Positions 10,842 to 19,078 of a stretch of DNA of 64,000 bases are shown one piece after another. The DNA comes from a virus. Position 1 is the first letter of the stretch. Each line of letters opens with the position of its first letter. The translations under genes were made by a program, and so were the position numbers. The stretch covers positions 28,903 through 92,902 of IMG/VR virus record IMGVR_UViG_3300044213_000060. One strand, 5' to 3'. The notes beneath the pieces were generated by a model that made no database searches, was not told where the DNA came from, and worked only from the letters and a program-made list of their open reading frames with translations.

Positions 10842-12668
10842 ATGGCAGTATTAGCAAACGTTTTGGCGTCTACTGCACCAAATTCGGCTACAACGTCTAT
10901 AGCTGATACTAATGAAGTTATAACCGCAAGTGTTCTAATAAGAAAATCAACATTTAACGGCATGTCGTTAAAAGAGTATGCCGACGGCATTATAAACGGT
11001 ACAATAACAAAAATATTATCTCATGATGAATTTAAAGATGCATTTGGCTCATCTCGTGATGAGCTGGCTCTTGTTGCTAACTATGTGCAACAATACGGTA
11101 TCACAGTGCCAGAGACACATAGAACTAGTGGCACAGTAAAAATGCAAGGAACAGTGGGTGCATTTAATTCTGCGTTTGGGATTACAATTATAAATGTAAT
11201 TGACTCTGATAGAAGTTATATAAGTTATACAGGGCAAATAACTGTTCCCGATAATCTAGCAAGCATCGTAGAAAATATTCTAGGATTAGACACATCATTT
11301 CAAGCTAGCCATTATGCTGTTGTTGGGGACAGGGCAGCATTAACTAACGCAAATCCCAATGCTGGATCTTATGCACCATTAACTCCTATGCAGGTAGCGC
11401 AAGCGTATAAAATGCCTGCTAGTTCGGGGTATGGTCAAACCATTGGTATTGTTGAATTAGGCGGCGGCTATACCGCAAACAATTTATTGAAAACTTTTGT
11501 CACGGGCGGGTATGACTATGTAACAACGAACACTTATCCTGGCTATGGATTTAGCAAAGTTCCAACCGTTGTTGACTATCTTTACAATGGTGCTAGTAAT
11601 ATACCTGATTTAAGTGCGTCTGTTGAAGTGATGTTAGATATATCAGTATCGGCAGGCATAGCGCCTGGTGCTAAAATTATAATGTATTTTGCAAAAAATA
11701 CTGACAGTGATTTTGTTGGGGTATTTAATGCTGCCGTAAACGATAATGTAAATAACCCGAGTGTACTATCATTGAGTTGGGGAGGTGCAGATTGGGCGTA
11801 TTCTGATTCATTGATTGCATCATTTGAATCAGTTTTTCAAACTGCAGTTGTAAAAGGCATAACAATTTGTGTAGCCACAGGAGATTATGGCTCTCAAGCA
11901 GTCAACGGCGATCTTGCACCGTTAACGGTACAATATCCTGGATCTAGTCCTTATGTATTGGCCTGCGGTGGCACCAATTTATTGCTAAATTCCGATAATT
12001 CAATATTATCAGAAGTAACTTGGAATACAAATGATAACGGAACCGGCGGTGGCGTTAGTGGGGTAGCTCCAAGCCAATCAGTTATTAATACAGGTTTTCC
12101 ACCTTCGGGCGGAGTCCCGCAGTATACTGCAAAACATTTTGCAGTACCAAGTTGGCAATCTGGAATAACCAGTCAAACATGGCAAGTAACTCCAGGAACA
12201 AAAATTGCTTTAACCGGCAGAGGGGTACCAGATGTCTGCGGCAATGCTTATCAACTAAGTGGATATTACTTCTGGTATGGCCCCGATCCTAGGCCGTTTT
12301 ATGCTCCCCAAGTTGGTGGCACAAGTGCAGCTTCACCACTTTGGGCAGGGTACATTGCTAGATTAAATGCGTTAACTGGTCGTAGGCAAGGATTTATTAA
12401 CGCTAAACTATATGCAAATCCTGGATTATTAAATGACATCAACGATGGTGGTAATAATGCCTGTACAAATCTTGCAGTAAACGGGTATATTGGATATTAT
12501 GCAGGAGCAGGGTGGGACGCATGTACTGGCCTTGGCAGCCCCAACGGAACAGCAACTTATAAAAGTTTAAAAGTAGGTAGTACATTTCCTAGATCAAATT
12601 ATGGATTTAGGCCTGCAACAGGACAAGCATATCCACGCCTTGCTGCAAAGGTACAAAGAAATGCATAA
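10842..12668 (+). CDS. Sedolisin-family (S53) serine-carboxyl peptidase with propeptide
   Basis: This 608-residue protein has the full layout of a pro-kumamolisin/sedolisin. Residues about 30-160 are the activation propeptide. The catalytic domain follows, with the Glu262/Asp266 pair (S-V-E-V-M-L-D-I), the oxyanion-hole Asp348 in G-D-Y-G-S, and nucleophile Ser495 in G-G-T-S-A-A-S-P. The C-terminal calcium site is visible as N-D-I-N-D-G-G near 531 and G-W-D-A-C-T-G-L-G-S-P near 558. All key residues are present, so activity is expected. Family members are acid-active endopeptidases that self-activate. No classical signal peptide is seen. The gene lies one base after one fibre gene and just before another, so the enzyme may ride on the virion or process tail proteins (inference). 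Confidence 0.93.
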   Translation: MAVLANVLASTAPNSATTSIADTNEVITASVLIRKSTFNGMSLKEYADGIINGTITKILSHDEFKDAFGSSRDELALVANYVQQYGITVPETHRTSGTVKMQGTVGAFNSAFGITIINVIDSDRSYISYTGQITVPDNLASIVENILGLDTSFQASHYAVVGDRAALTNANPNAGSYAPLTPMQVAQAYKMPASSGYGQTIGIVELGGGYTANNLLKTFVTGGYDYVTTNTYPGYGFSKVPTVVDYLYNGASNIPDLSASVEVMLDISVSAGIAPGAKIIMYFAKNTDSDFVGVFNAAVNDNVNNPSVLSLSWGGADWAYSDSLIASFESVFQTAVVKGITICVATGDYGSQAVNGDLAPLTVQYPGSSPYVLACGGTNLLLNSDNSILSEVTWNTNDNGTGGGVSGVAPSQSVINTGFPPSGGVPQYTAKHFAVPSWQSGITSQTWQVTPGTKIALTGRGVPDVCGNAYQLSGYYFWYGPDPRPFYAPQVGGTSAASPLWAGYIARLNALTGRRQGFINAKLYANPGLLNDINDGGNNACTNLAVNGYIGYYAGAGWDACTGLGSPNGTATYKSLKVGSTFPRSNYGFRPATGQAYPRLAAKVQRNA

Positions 12669-12705
12669 ATACAAGAAATTCGGTGTTTTTGTAGCATCAT
12701 AAATA
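12664..12705 (+). promoter_or_regulatory. Two possible late-promoter motifs (CATAAATA)
   Basis: CATAAATA occurs at 12664-12671, overlapping the end of the protease gene, and at 12698-12705, in the 62-base gap before the second fibre gene. T4-like late promoters have a TATAAATA core without a -35 box, and these differ at the first base. The gap is the largest in the structural region, which supports a transcription start here. The motif is short in AT-rich DNA and may be chance. Confidence 0.3.
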
Positions 12706-12730
12706 ATTAAAAGGTTAGGAACAAACAAAA

Positions 12731-14215
12731 ATGGCTTATACAATTAACTTATCAAACGGCAACAGCCTACTAGGAACAACAGGCCTGCCTGATGGTACTG
12801 TTGATACAACATCATCGAGTTTAACACTTATTGGTAAGAATTATCCTGGGTACGGTACTTTCTTAAATGAAAATTTTGTATATCTATTAGAAAATTTTGC
12901 AAAAAGTACCAGTCCGGCTAATCCATTGCCCGGACAACTATGGTGGGATTCTGGTAACAAGATTTTAAAAGTTAATGCGGCTAGCGCACCTGGAACCGCA
13001 GTTTGGAAAGCATTGGCTGCGATTTCAAGTAACAGCAGCGCACCATCAACACCAAACATTGGTGATATGTGGTGGAATACGAGTACAGGACAGTTAAATG
13101 TATATTCTGGCGCAACAGGTTGGACAGTCATTGGACCGTTAAGTTCAAGTGCAGTTGGTAATTCTGGTGCTATCCCCGATCTTATTGTTGATTCTAGCAG
13201 CCAAACACACGTTGTTATTAAATTTTATGTTAGTAGTGTGCTTGTTGGTGTATGGAGTAAAGATTCAACATTTAGTACAACTATCGCTGGCTTAACAACA
13301 ATTAATCCAGGTCTAACACTCACTGGAGGTATCAACCAACAGTTTTCTGGTAATGCAAGTGCTGCATATGGTTTAATAAATTCTTTAAGTGGTGCAGTTA
13401 TTTCTGGGCAGAATTTCTTACGTAAAGACATTGCAGACAATACACCTAACGCATTTAGTGTATTAAATAACACTGGATTTACAGTTGGTAATAACAGTGA
13501 TCACAACATCTATGTTGACGGTTATGGAGTTGTTAGAAGTAGAAATACGGTTGTAAACAAAGATTATGTAATCAGTATTAACAATGGCTCGCAAGTTGAC
13601 GTAATGAAAGCTAATGCAACTTCTGGTAAAATGGAATTGTACGGCGATCCTATTACAAGTTTAGGTATAGCAACAAAACAATATGTAGATAATATATTAG
13701 GTGGCGGAGTAGGTGGTAATAGCACTTTTACCAGTAATATTGTGCCAACCGCAAACTTAGCATATAATCTTGGTAGTAGTACTGCATGGTGGAATAATAT
13801 TTACGGAACTGCCATCCACGCACAATATGCCGACTTAGCAGAACGTTTTGAATCAGACATGCCACTTGATGCTGGAACGGTAGTTGAAATTGGTGGTCCT
13901 GCAGAAATCACCGCAGTTGGCGATGATTTAAGTGAAAATGTATTCGGCGTCATAAGTACACAAGCAGCTTATTTAATGAATTCTGGTGCAGGAACAAATG
14001 AAACACATCCACCAGTTGCAGTGCAAGGACGAGTTCCTGTTAAAGTAACTGGTCGAGTTTGTAAAGGCGATAGGCTTGTAAGCGCAGGTAATGGATTAGC
14101 CAGATCTGCTGCTAAATCTGAGATTACCCCATGGAATGTTATCGGAAGAGCATTAGCATCTAAAGACACAGACTCGGTTGGTGTAGTTGAGGCAATAGTA
14201 AAAATTAACAGTTAA
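12731..14215 (+). CDS. Tail-fibre protein with C-terminal Y-A-D-L-A-E domain
   Basis: This is a 494-residue fibre-like protein. Residues 1-90 are clearly paralogous to the N-terminus of the fibre gene at 9152 (S-L-T-L-I-G, then N-F-V-Y-L-L-E-N-F and P-G-Q-L-W-W). A second W-W-N-T-S-T-G-Q-L-x-V-Y segment follows near 115. The C-terminal about 130 residues begin with Q-Y-A-D-L-A-E-R-F and continue with G-T-V-V-E-I-G-G and V-P-V-K-V-T-G-R-V, a domain seen at the ends of many marine phage fibres and similar to the Peptidase_G2/intramolecular-processing type; whether it cleaves itself is unknown. AGGA lies 13 bases upstream of the ATG. Confidence 0.8.
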   Translation: MAYTINLSNGNSLLGTTGLPDGTVDTTSSSLTLIGKNYPGYGTFLNENFVYLLENFAKSTSPANPLPGQLWWDSGNKILKVNAASAPGTAVWKALAAISSNSSAPSTPNIGDMWWNTSTGQLNVYSGATGWTVIGPLSSSAVGNSGAIPDLIVDSSSQTHVVIKFYVSSVLVGVWSKDSTFSTTIAGLTTINPGLTLTGGINQQFSGNASAAYGLINSLSGAVISGQNFLRKDIADNTPNAFSVLNNTGFTVGNNSDHNIYVDGYGVVRSRNTVVNKDYVISINNGSQVDVMKANATSGKMELYGDPITSLGIATKQYVDNILGGGVGGNSTFTSNIVPTANLAYNLGSSTAWWNNIYGTAIHAQYADLAERFESDMPLDAGTVVEIGGPAEITAVGDDLSENVFGVISTQAAYLMNSGAGTNETHPPVAVQGRVPVKVTGRVCKGDRLVSAGNGLARSAAKSEITPWNVIGRALASKDTDSVGVVEAIVKINS

Positions 14216-14229
14216 TCAGGATAATATAA

Positions 14230-15195
14230 ATGACATACGCTTCAGGTCAGTTAATAACAACAACAGAATATAATACATTTGTTCAAGGCGGTGACGCTGC
14301 AACAGCAAACGTAGCCTGTATAAACAATATATGGGGTACAGGATACGGTAGTGTAGGCTATGGCCAAGGTACAACACTAAGTGCAGTAAGTTCTCAAGGA
14401 ACTATTACTGCTACACAATGGGCTTCTTTGTTTGCTAGAGTTAATAGTATTATTACACACCAGACAAACACGACACCAAATTTTGTACAACCAACTGCAG
14501 GAACAATTGTTAGTGCAAATGCAACTGTAAATACCAACATCACAAACGGTTATAACAATGCAGCAACTTTTGGTAGTTTAGGTACAACAACTACAGGCAG
14601 CAACTTTACTGCAACATGTACAGTAGCAACCACTACTAGTGCAAACACATTTAGTATCACACGTACAGTAACTTTTGCAAGTGCAGACCAAGCACGTTAT
14701 TTCTTTAATGCTGGTGGTCAGTTGACATTTGCAGTAACAGCAACAAATAATGACGGTACAAGCCGCTCTGGCGACCTAGTAACACTAGCACAGACTAACC
14801 TAGCTACATTTAGTAGATTTAGTTCTGCTGGTTCGGGAACCACAACAAGTGCCACAGGTGGTACAGGTAGAAGTGGTACAGGGGGTACTGCAAACACTAA
14901 TGCTACAAATATCGGTTACTATCAACTAACTGCAAGTCCACAGACATTAGTGTCTCTAACAAGTACAACCAGTGCATACACAAGTGATACTGCAGTATTA
15001 ACAGTCACAGGTGGTGCAGGTACTTCAACAGGTGGTCGTGGTGCAGTAGTTACATTCACCTTAACAATGACATCTGCGGCACGTAGTAGCTCGTTTAACC
15101 AAAGTATTGGCGTAACATATACAACACGGGTTGATATTGTTAATCCGGAAACAACTAACTTGTCCAACAGTTGGGGCACTATTACTATTACCTAA
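14230..15195 (+). CDS. Virion structural protein, Thr/Ser/Gly-rich
   Basis: This 321-residue protein closes the structural block. It has an N-terminal region with N-N-I-W-G-T-G-Y-G-x-x-G-Y-G-Q near residues 28-45, followed by beta-rich, very Thr/Ser/Gly-rich sequence. It lacks Lys almost entirely, as in some fibre tips. AGGA lies 8 bases upstream of the start. No enzymatic motif is visible. Its position after the two fibre genes and before a terminator-like hairpin makes a fibre tip or accessory tail protein the best guess. Confidence 0.6.
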   Translation: MTYASGQLITTTEYNTFVQGGDAATANVACINNIWGTGYGSVGYGQGTTLSAVSSQGTITATQWASLFARVNSIITHQTNTTPNFVQPTAGTIVSANATVNTNITNGYNNAATFGSLGTTTTGSNFTATCTVATTTSANTFSITRTVTFASADQARYFFNAGGQLTFAVTATNNDGTSRSGDLVTLAQTNLATFSRFSSAGSGTTTSATGGTGRSGTGGTANTNATNIGYYQLTASPQTLVSLTSTTSAYTSDTAVLTVTGGAGTSTGGRGAVVTFTLTMTSAARSSSFNQSIGVTYTTRVDIVNPETTNLSNSWGTITIT

Positions 15196-15211
15196 TAGTA
15201 GCCAGTTAGAC

Positions 15212-15240
15212 TTGACAATATATGGACAGGTTGTTATAAT
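15212..15240 (+). promoter_or_regulatory. Sigma-70-type promoter TTGACA-N17-TATAAT
   Basis: A perfect -35 box (15212-15217) and perfect -10 box (15235-15240) are separated by exactly 17 bases. The predicted start is near 15247, about 20 bases before the ATG at 15268. The -10 box lies in the loop of a 9-bp inverted repeat, so a regulator or the hairpin itself could control it. It likely drives the long plus-strand module that follows. Confidence 0.8.
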
Positions 15241-15256
15241 CTGTCCATATTCTTTT
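15221..15256 (+). terminator. Hairpin TATGGACAG...CTGTCCATA with T-rich tail
   Basis: A 9-bp perfect inverted repeat (15221-15229 with 15241-15249), an 11-base loop and a following T-rich TTCTTTT tract form an intrinsic-terminator shape just after the structural genes. The stem is only moderately GC-rich. Because it encloses the -10 box of the promoter at 15212-15240, it could instead, or also, be an operator. Confidence 0.5.
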
Positions 15257-15267
15257 ATATATACTAT

Positions 15268-15588
15268 ATGTCTAACTTAGAAAATCTAGTAAATCAAACA
15301 CGTTTGGCAACAGATTACGCCAAAAACAAAACTTTATTACGAGAAAAGATTCAAACGGATCTACATTTTGCCTACAACGGTGGATTGTTTCGAGCAGATC
15401 CCGCACAATACACATTTGTAATATTGTGGCAAGGTGATTCGGATGCATTGTTTTTGGAAGATACTTATGGTAATCCTATAAAGATCGAACAAAAAGAATT
15501 TGTCAAACTATCCACAGAACACTATCAACGAGTAATGAACCGTTGGCATCAAGAACATGCAGAACTCAAACGAATCCGTAAAGTCTAA
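15268..15588 (+). CDS. Hypothetical phage protein
   Basis: A 106-residue protein, the first gene after the strong promoter at 15212. It has an alpha-helical N-terminus and a middle segment (residues about 45-80: F-V-I-L-W-Q-G-D-S-D-A-L-F-L-E-D-T-Y-G) that reads as small beta strands, then a basic helical end. It does not match an enzyme family I recognise. No clear Shine-Dalgarno sequence precedes the ATG. The next gene overlaps its 3' end by 32 bases. Confidence 0.6.
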   Translation: MSNLENLVNQTRLATDYAKNKTLLREKIQTDLHFAYNGGLFRADPAQYTFVILWQGDSDALFLEDTYGNPIKIEQKEFVKLSTEHYQRVMNRWHQEHAELKRIRKV

Positions 15589-16369
15589 AGGTGTGTTAAT
15601 ATTTGCATTTAATACTGCTGAAACCGATTATGTCGGTATTGCAGATCGTGCTGCTGCTCTTGCACAAAAAAATTTACAATTACCAGTAACATTAATCACT
15701 GACACAGATAGCCAGCCTAAATTTGCATACGATAAAATTGTACGCATTACACAAGAAGACAGCAAAAATGTTAGACAAACAGTAGAAACAAATCAAACAG
15801 TGACCTGGCGTAATCTTGGAAGATATCAAGCATATAATCTTAGTCCTTACGATCAAACTATATTAATTGACAGTGATTATTTTGTTCTTGACTCAAGTCT
15901 CGCAACATTATTTGATAAATCAGAATATCAAATAATGTATAATAATTATGGACTTAATGGGCACATCAATAATATTATGGGTCCAATGAGTTTGCAGTAT
16001 GTATGGGCAACTGTTATTGTATTTGATCGGTCTAATTTGTCTGAAGCGTTATTTGATCTTGCAGGAAAAATACAACGTAATTATGGGTATTATTGCAGTT
16101 TGTTTAATGTTCCTGCAACGAACTATAGAAATGATTATGCGTTTGCAATGGCGCACTATATCGTATCAAACGATCCTGGGCATTTTATACCTTACAGTAT
16201 GTTTACCGTTGACACAGCCATAGACTCTATTGAACTTGCTGAACGTATTACTATTAAAACTCCTAATACCGCACATATTGTTCCTGTGCAAAATTTACAT
16301 ATAATGAGTAAACAATTTTTGACCAGCAACAAATTTGACCGATTTTATCAGGCAGCAATAAATGTTTAA
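15557..16369 (+). CDS. GT-A-like glycosyltransferase-related protein
   Basis: This 270-residue protein opens with a Rossmann-like strand (V-L-I-F-A-F-N-T) and has a D-x-D motif at residues 105-107 (I-L-I-D-S-D-Y-F-V), the usual metal/sugar-nucleotide site of GT-A glycosyltransferases. The order of elements (aspartate strand, then R-Y-Q-A-Y before D-x-D) fits GT8-like enzymes. The ATG at 15557 overlaps the previous gene by 32 bases; a GTG at 15593 is an alternative that would remove 12 residues. The donor and acceptor cannot be told. It precedes a second protein of similar design. Confidence 0.55.
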   Translation: MQNSNESVKSKGVLIFAFNTAETDYVGIADRAAALAQKNLQLPVTLITDTDSQPKFAYDKIVRITQEDSKNVRQTVETNQTVTWRNLGRYQAYNLSPYDQTILIDSDYFVLDSSLATLFDKSEYQIMYNNYGLNGHINNIMGPMSLQYVWATVIVFDRSNLSEALFDLAGKIQRNYGYYCSLFNVPATNYRNDYAFAMAHYIVSNDPGHFIPYSMFTVDTAIDSIELAERITIKTPNTAHIVPVQNLHIMSKQFLTSNKFDRFYQAAINV

Positions 16370-17201
16370 TCATCAAGCACAACAGGGATTTTTAACATTA
16401 GCCATTGGCGCAGATTATCTACGTATGGCTTATGCACAAGCATTGAGTGTCAAAACTGCAATGCCTGATGCACTATATGCAGTGGCAGTTGATGCAGAAA
16501 CAAAACTATTGATTACAGATAAACACATGACAGTATTTGATTATGTAGTTGATGTTCCTGAATTTAACAATCCAATGCAAGCAGAGCCTGAGTTATTTTG
16601 GGTCACTCCGTTTAAAGAAACAATTAAGTTAGAAGCAGACTTGTTAATACCGCGCAACATCAACCATTGGTGGACGGCATTAAGGCACAGAGAGTTAGTT
16701 ATTAGTACCAACTGCAGAGACTATCGCGGCAACATTGTTGTGGATACAACATATAGACGATTATGGGCAGATAATAATTTACCAAATGTCTATAATGGTC
16801 TAATGTATTTTAGATTTACTAGAGAAAATTTAGAATTCTTTATGTTAGCACGTGATATATTTGCTAACTGGGATGCCATTAAAGAAGAATTAAAAAATTG
16901 TAGAGATGATGCGCCCGAAACAGATCAAGTATATGCATTGGCTGCTAGCATACACGGTGTTGAAAGATCTACTATGCCCAGTTTAGATTTTTTCACAATG
17001 ACCCACATGAAACCACACATACAAGGATGGCCGTATGACACAGTTTGGCCTACTGCGGTTATTACCGAAGTTTACGATTCAGTTATAAGAATTAATAATG
17101 TAGAACAACTGTATCCGTTTCATTATCATGAGAAAGACTGGCTAACTGAAGATATAATAAATACATATGAATCAATTAGATCCCTTAGAAGAATTTCTTA
17201 A
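16362..17201 (+). CDS. GT-A-like glycosyltransferase-related protein, second copy type
   Basis: This 279-residue protein overlaps the preceding gene by 8 bases. The N-terminus (L-T-L-A-I-G-A-D-Y-L-R-M-A-Y) and K-L-E-A-D-L-L-I-P at residues 89-97, where a D-x-D would sit, resemble GT-A enzymes. V-Y-N-G-L-M-Y-F-R near residue 155 resembles the acceptor-side strand of GT8-like proteins. The metal motif is E-A-D rather than a strict D-x-D, so catalytic activity is less certain than for its neighbour. Confidence 0.5.
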   Translation: MFNHQAQQGFLTLAIGADYLRMAYAQALSVKTAMPDALYAVAVDAETKLLITDKHMTVFDYVVDVPEFNNPMQAEPELFWVTPFKETIKLEADLLIPRNINHWWTALRHRELVISTNCRDYRGNIVVDTTYRRLWADNNLPNVYNGLMYFRFTRENLEFFMLARDIFANWDAIKEELKNCRDDAPETDQVYALAASIHGVERSTMPSLDFFTMTHMKPHIQGWPYDTVWPTAVITEVYDSVIRINNVEQLYPFHYHEKDWLTEDIINTYESIRSLRRIS

Positions 17202-17529
17202 AGCACTAGCATCATTGCCCGAACCAGTTGTGCCAGAACCAAAAGAGTATAGAATATACTACAATGAAACTGGTAGAATAACAATGTTGTCCATGACCAA
17301 TCACCCCGAAGGTGATTATATTGTTGTAGATTTAGAAACTTTTGAAAACTATACTAGATACGCCGGAGTCAAGGATAAAAAACTCATACCGGTTGCACAA
17401 AACAGTGGATATCAAGTACAATTGTCAAAAGGTTTATTGGGTTTTACAGTAGTAGCAGGACATGCTGGATTACTAATAGAAGACGAATCTTATCAAAATA
17501 CGGAGAACTATGGCTACACAAATCGTTGA
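17167..17529 (+). CDS. Hypothetical phage protein next to homing endonuclease
   Basis: A 120-residue protein overlapping the previous gene by 35 bases. It has an acidic, proline-rich N-terminus (P-E-P-V-V-P-E-P-K) followed by a beta-rich core. I do not recognise the family. Its last codons overlap the 3' end of the opposite-strand homing endonuclease gene by 16 bases, so its C-terminus may have been altered by that insertion. Confidence 0.55.
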   Translation: MNQLDPLEEFLKALASLPEPVVPEPKEYRIYYNETGRITMLSMTNHPEGDYIVVDLETFENYTRYAGVKDKKLIPVAQNSGYQVQLSKGLLGFTVVAGHAGLLIEDESYQNTENYGYTNR

Positions 17530-18092
17530 TGTTGCAACAATTTTCTACGTTCGTTGGACGCTTTAACTCCGGCGGCAATTTTGTCTTTTGTCTCTTGAGA
17601 ATACACCCGCCGTTTATTGGATTCTGCTATTTCGGCTTTGGATTCTGGGGTATGTTGTGGACCAGCAACTTTGCCCTTCTTGTGAGAAGGTCTCCCTTTA
17701 AGTTTTTCGGACCGTTGTTTCTTTTCTTCCTCGGTCCATAGTCTTCTTTTCTTTTTATGTGTAAACGTTTTTCCTTGCATTTGCAATCCTTTAGCAAGGC
17801 GTTGACTTGTAGTCCACACCCTTCCGGATGTTCCGTCACCACCATCGGTTTGATTTCGGAGTATCCCAGTTCCCAAGTCTTTGCGTCCGTACCATTTTAT
17901 AAGTTGTCGCTCAATTGCAAGAGCACCAATTTCTGTTAAATTTTGTTCAATTATAATGATACGATTTAGTTCGCTTGGTATTCTGATATATTTGCGATTG
18001 TCCGAAAATGCTCGCTTACCTGAGTCTTTTCCTATATAATAAGGGGTGCCATCTGTTCTTAGATAGGCATAGACATAAAAGTGTAAATACAT
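17514..18092 (-). CDS. GIY-YIG homing endonuclease with NUMOD3-like tail
   Basis: The 192-residue protein has a GIY-YIG nuclease domain at the N-terminus (V-Y-A-Y-L-R at 7-12, P-Y-Y-I-G-K at 17-22, likely catalytic Glu61 in A-L-A-I-E-R-Q). The Lys/Arg-rich C-terminal half holds repeated K-G-x-x-x-x-G-K and H-T-P-E-S-K...S-Q-E-T-K-D-K-I-A segments of the NUMOD3 type that bind DNA. It is the only gene on the minus strand between 1 and 47750, as expected for a free-standing mobile gene inserted into a plus-strand operon. A Shine-Dalgarno AAGGA precedes the start. Confidence 0.92.
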   Translation of the reverse strand: MYLHFYVYAYLRTDGTPYYIGKDSGKRAFSDNRKYIRIPSELNRIIIIEQNLTEIGALAIERQLIKWYGRKDLGTGILRNQTDGGDGTSGRVWTTSQRLAKGLQMQGKTFTHKKKRRLWTEEEKKQRSEKLKGRPSHKKGKVAGPQHTPESKAEIAESNKRRVYSQETKDKIAAGVKASNERRKLLQHQRFV

Positions 18093-18172
18093 TGCTGATA
18101 GTTCCTTATAAACTGTTAGAGCAGGTGGATGCTTCCAACATCGCGATCTGCACTATTATTTATTAAAAAAAA

Positions 18173-19078
18173 ATGAAAAATCCTGAAATAATCGATGTAG
18201 CTGATCTTGATACAATATATTTGACATATGATGAACCTCAAAAAGAAGAATTCTGGATTAAAATCCAAAATATGGTACCTTGGGCAAAGCGTGTTGATGG
18301 AGTTAAGGGCAGCGATGCTGCCCATAAGGCCGCAGCCGATGCCAGTGAAACTGATCGTTTTGTGCTTATTGACGGAGATAATTTGCCCGACGCTGATTTC
18401 TTTAACCTGCAGTTACGTTTGGATAGTACCAATGCTGATTGCGTGTTTCGTTGGCGGGCTCGCAATAGTATAAACGGCCTAATGTATGGCAACGGCGGAA
18501 TGAGTTGTTGGACCAAAGACTTTGTTTATAATATGAAAACACACGAAGCATCCGACGGTGCTGATGATACTGCAGTGGAGTTTTGTTTTGACCCCAAATA
18601 TTGGGCCATGCACGACTGCTACTCAACTACATACCCAGACGCAACCCCATTCCAAGCATGGCGTGCTGGATATCGTGAAGGTGTTAAGATGTGTTTAGAC
18701 CGTGGCACTAAACCTACTATTGCCGAATTTGAGCAAAGAGTAAACGGCCGGAACTACGACAACTTATGCATTTGGCAATCAGTTGGAGCAGACAACCCCA
18801 ATGGTCTGTGGGCTATATATGGTGCACGACTAGGTACTATTATGACCATGAACGAAGAAACCTGGAACTATAGAGATGTGCAAGACTTTGATAAACTAAA
18901 AGACCTTTGGCAAACATTCGGCAAACTTGATCCGGCTAAAGAATTAGAAAAACTAACCAAGTCTTTAACTAATAGACTAGGATTGCCGGTTACATTATTA
19001 AATGCCGAAGCAAGCCGGTTCTTCAAGCATCATTATCGTGCAGTATTTCGAAATCAAGGACCAATGGTACGTGAGTAA
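18173..19078 (+). CDS. GT-A-like phage protein related to the 1404-residue repeat protein
   Basis: A 301-residue protein. Residues 15-70 (L-T-Y-D-E-P, A-K-R-V-D-G-V-K-G, A-H-K-A-A, then V-L-I-D-G-D-N) have the layout of a GT-A nucleotide-sugar-binding fold with D-G-D at 67-69. The segment F-Q-A-W-R-A-G-Y-R-E-G-V-K-M near residue 165 matches T-W-R-T-A-F-R-E-V-V-K-L near the C-terminus of the 1404-residue protein at 47750, suggesting shared ancestry. The start follows a poly-A tract without a clear Shine-Dalgarno sequence. A glycosyltransferase or sugar-binding role is inferred. Confidence 0.6.
   Translation: MKNPEIIDVADLDTIYLTYDEPQKEEFWIKIQNMVPWAKRVDGVKGSDAAHKAAADASETDRFVLIDGDNLPDADFFNLQLRLDSTNADCVFRWRARNSINGLMYGNGGMSCWTKDFVYNMKTHEASDGADDTAVEFCFDPKYWAMHDCYSTTYPDATPFQAWRAGYREGVKMCLDRGTKPTIAEFEQRVNGRNYDNLCIWQSVGADNPNGLWAIYGARLGTIMTMNEETWNYRDVQDFDKLKDLWQTFGKLDPAKELEKLTKSLTNRLGLPVTLLNAEASRFFKHHYRAVFRNQGPMVRE

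Noticed and set aside
19002-19070. Upstream ATG extension of the gene at 19071
   Set aside because: It would give a 77-base overlap with the preceding gene, while GTG 19071 gives the GTGAGTAA overlap typical of this phage.
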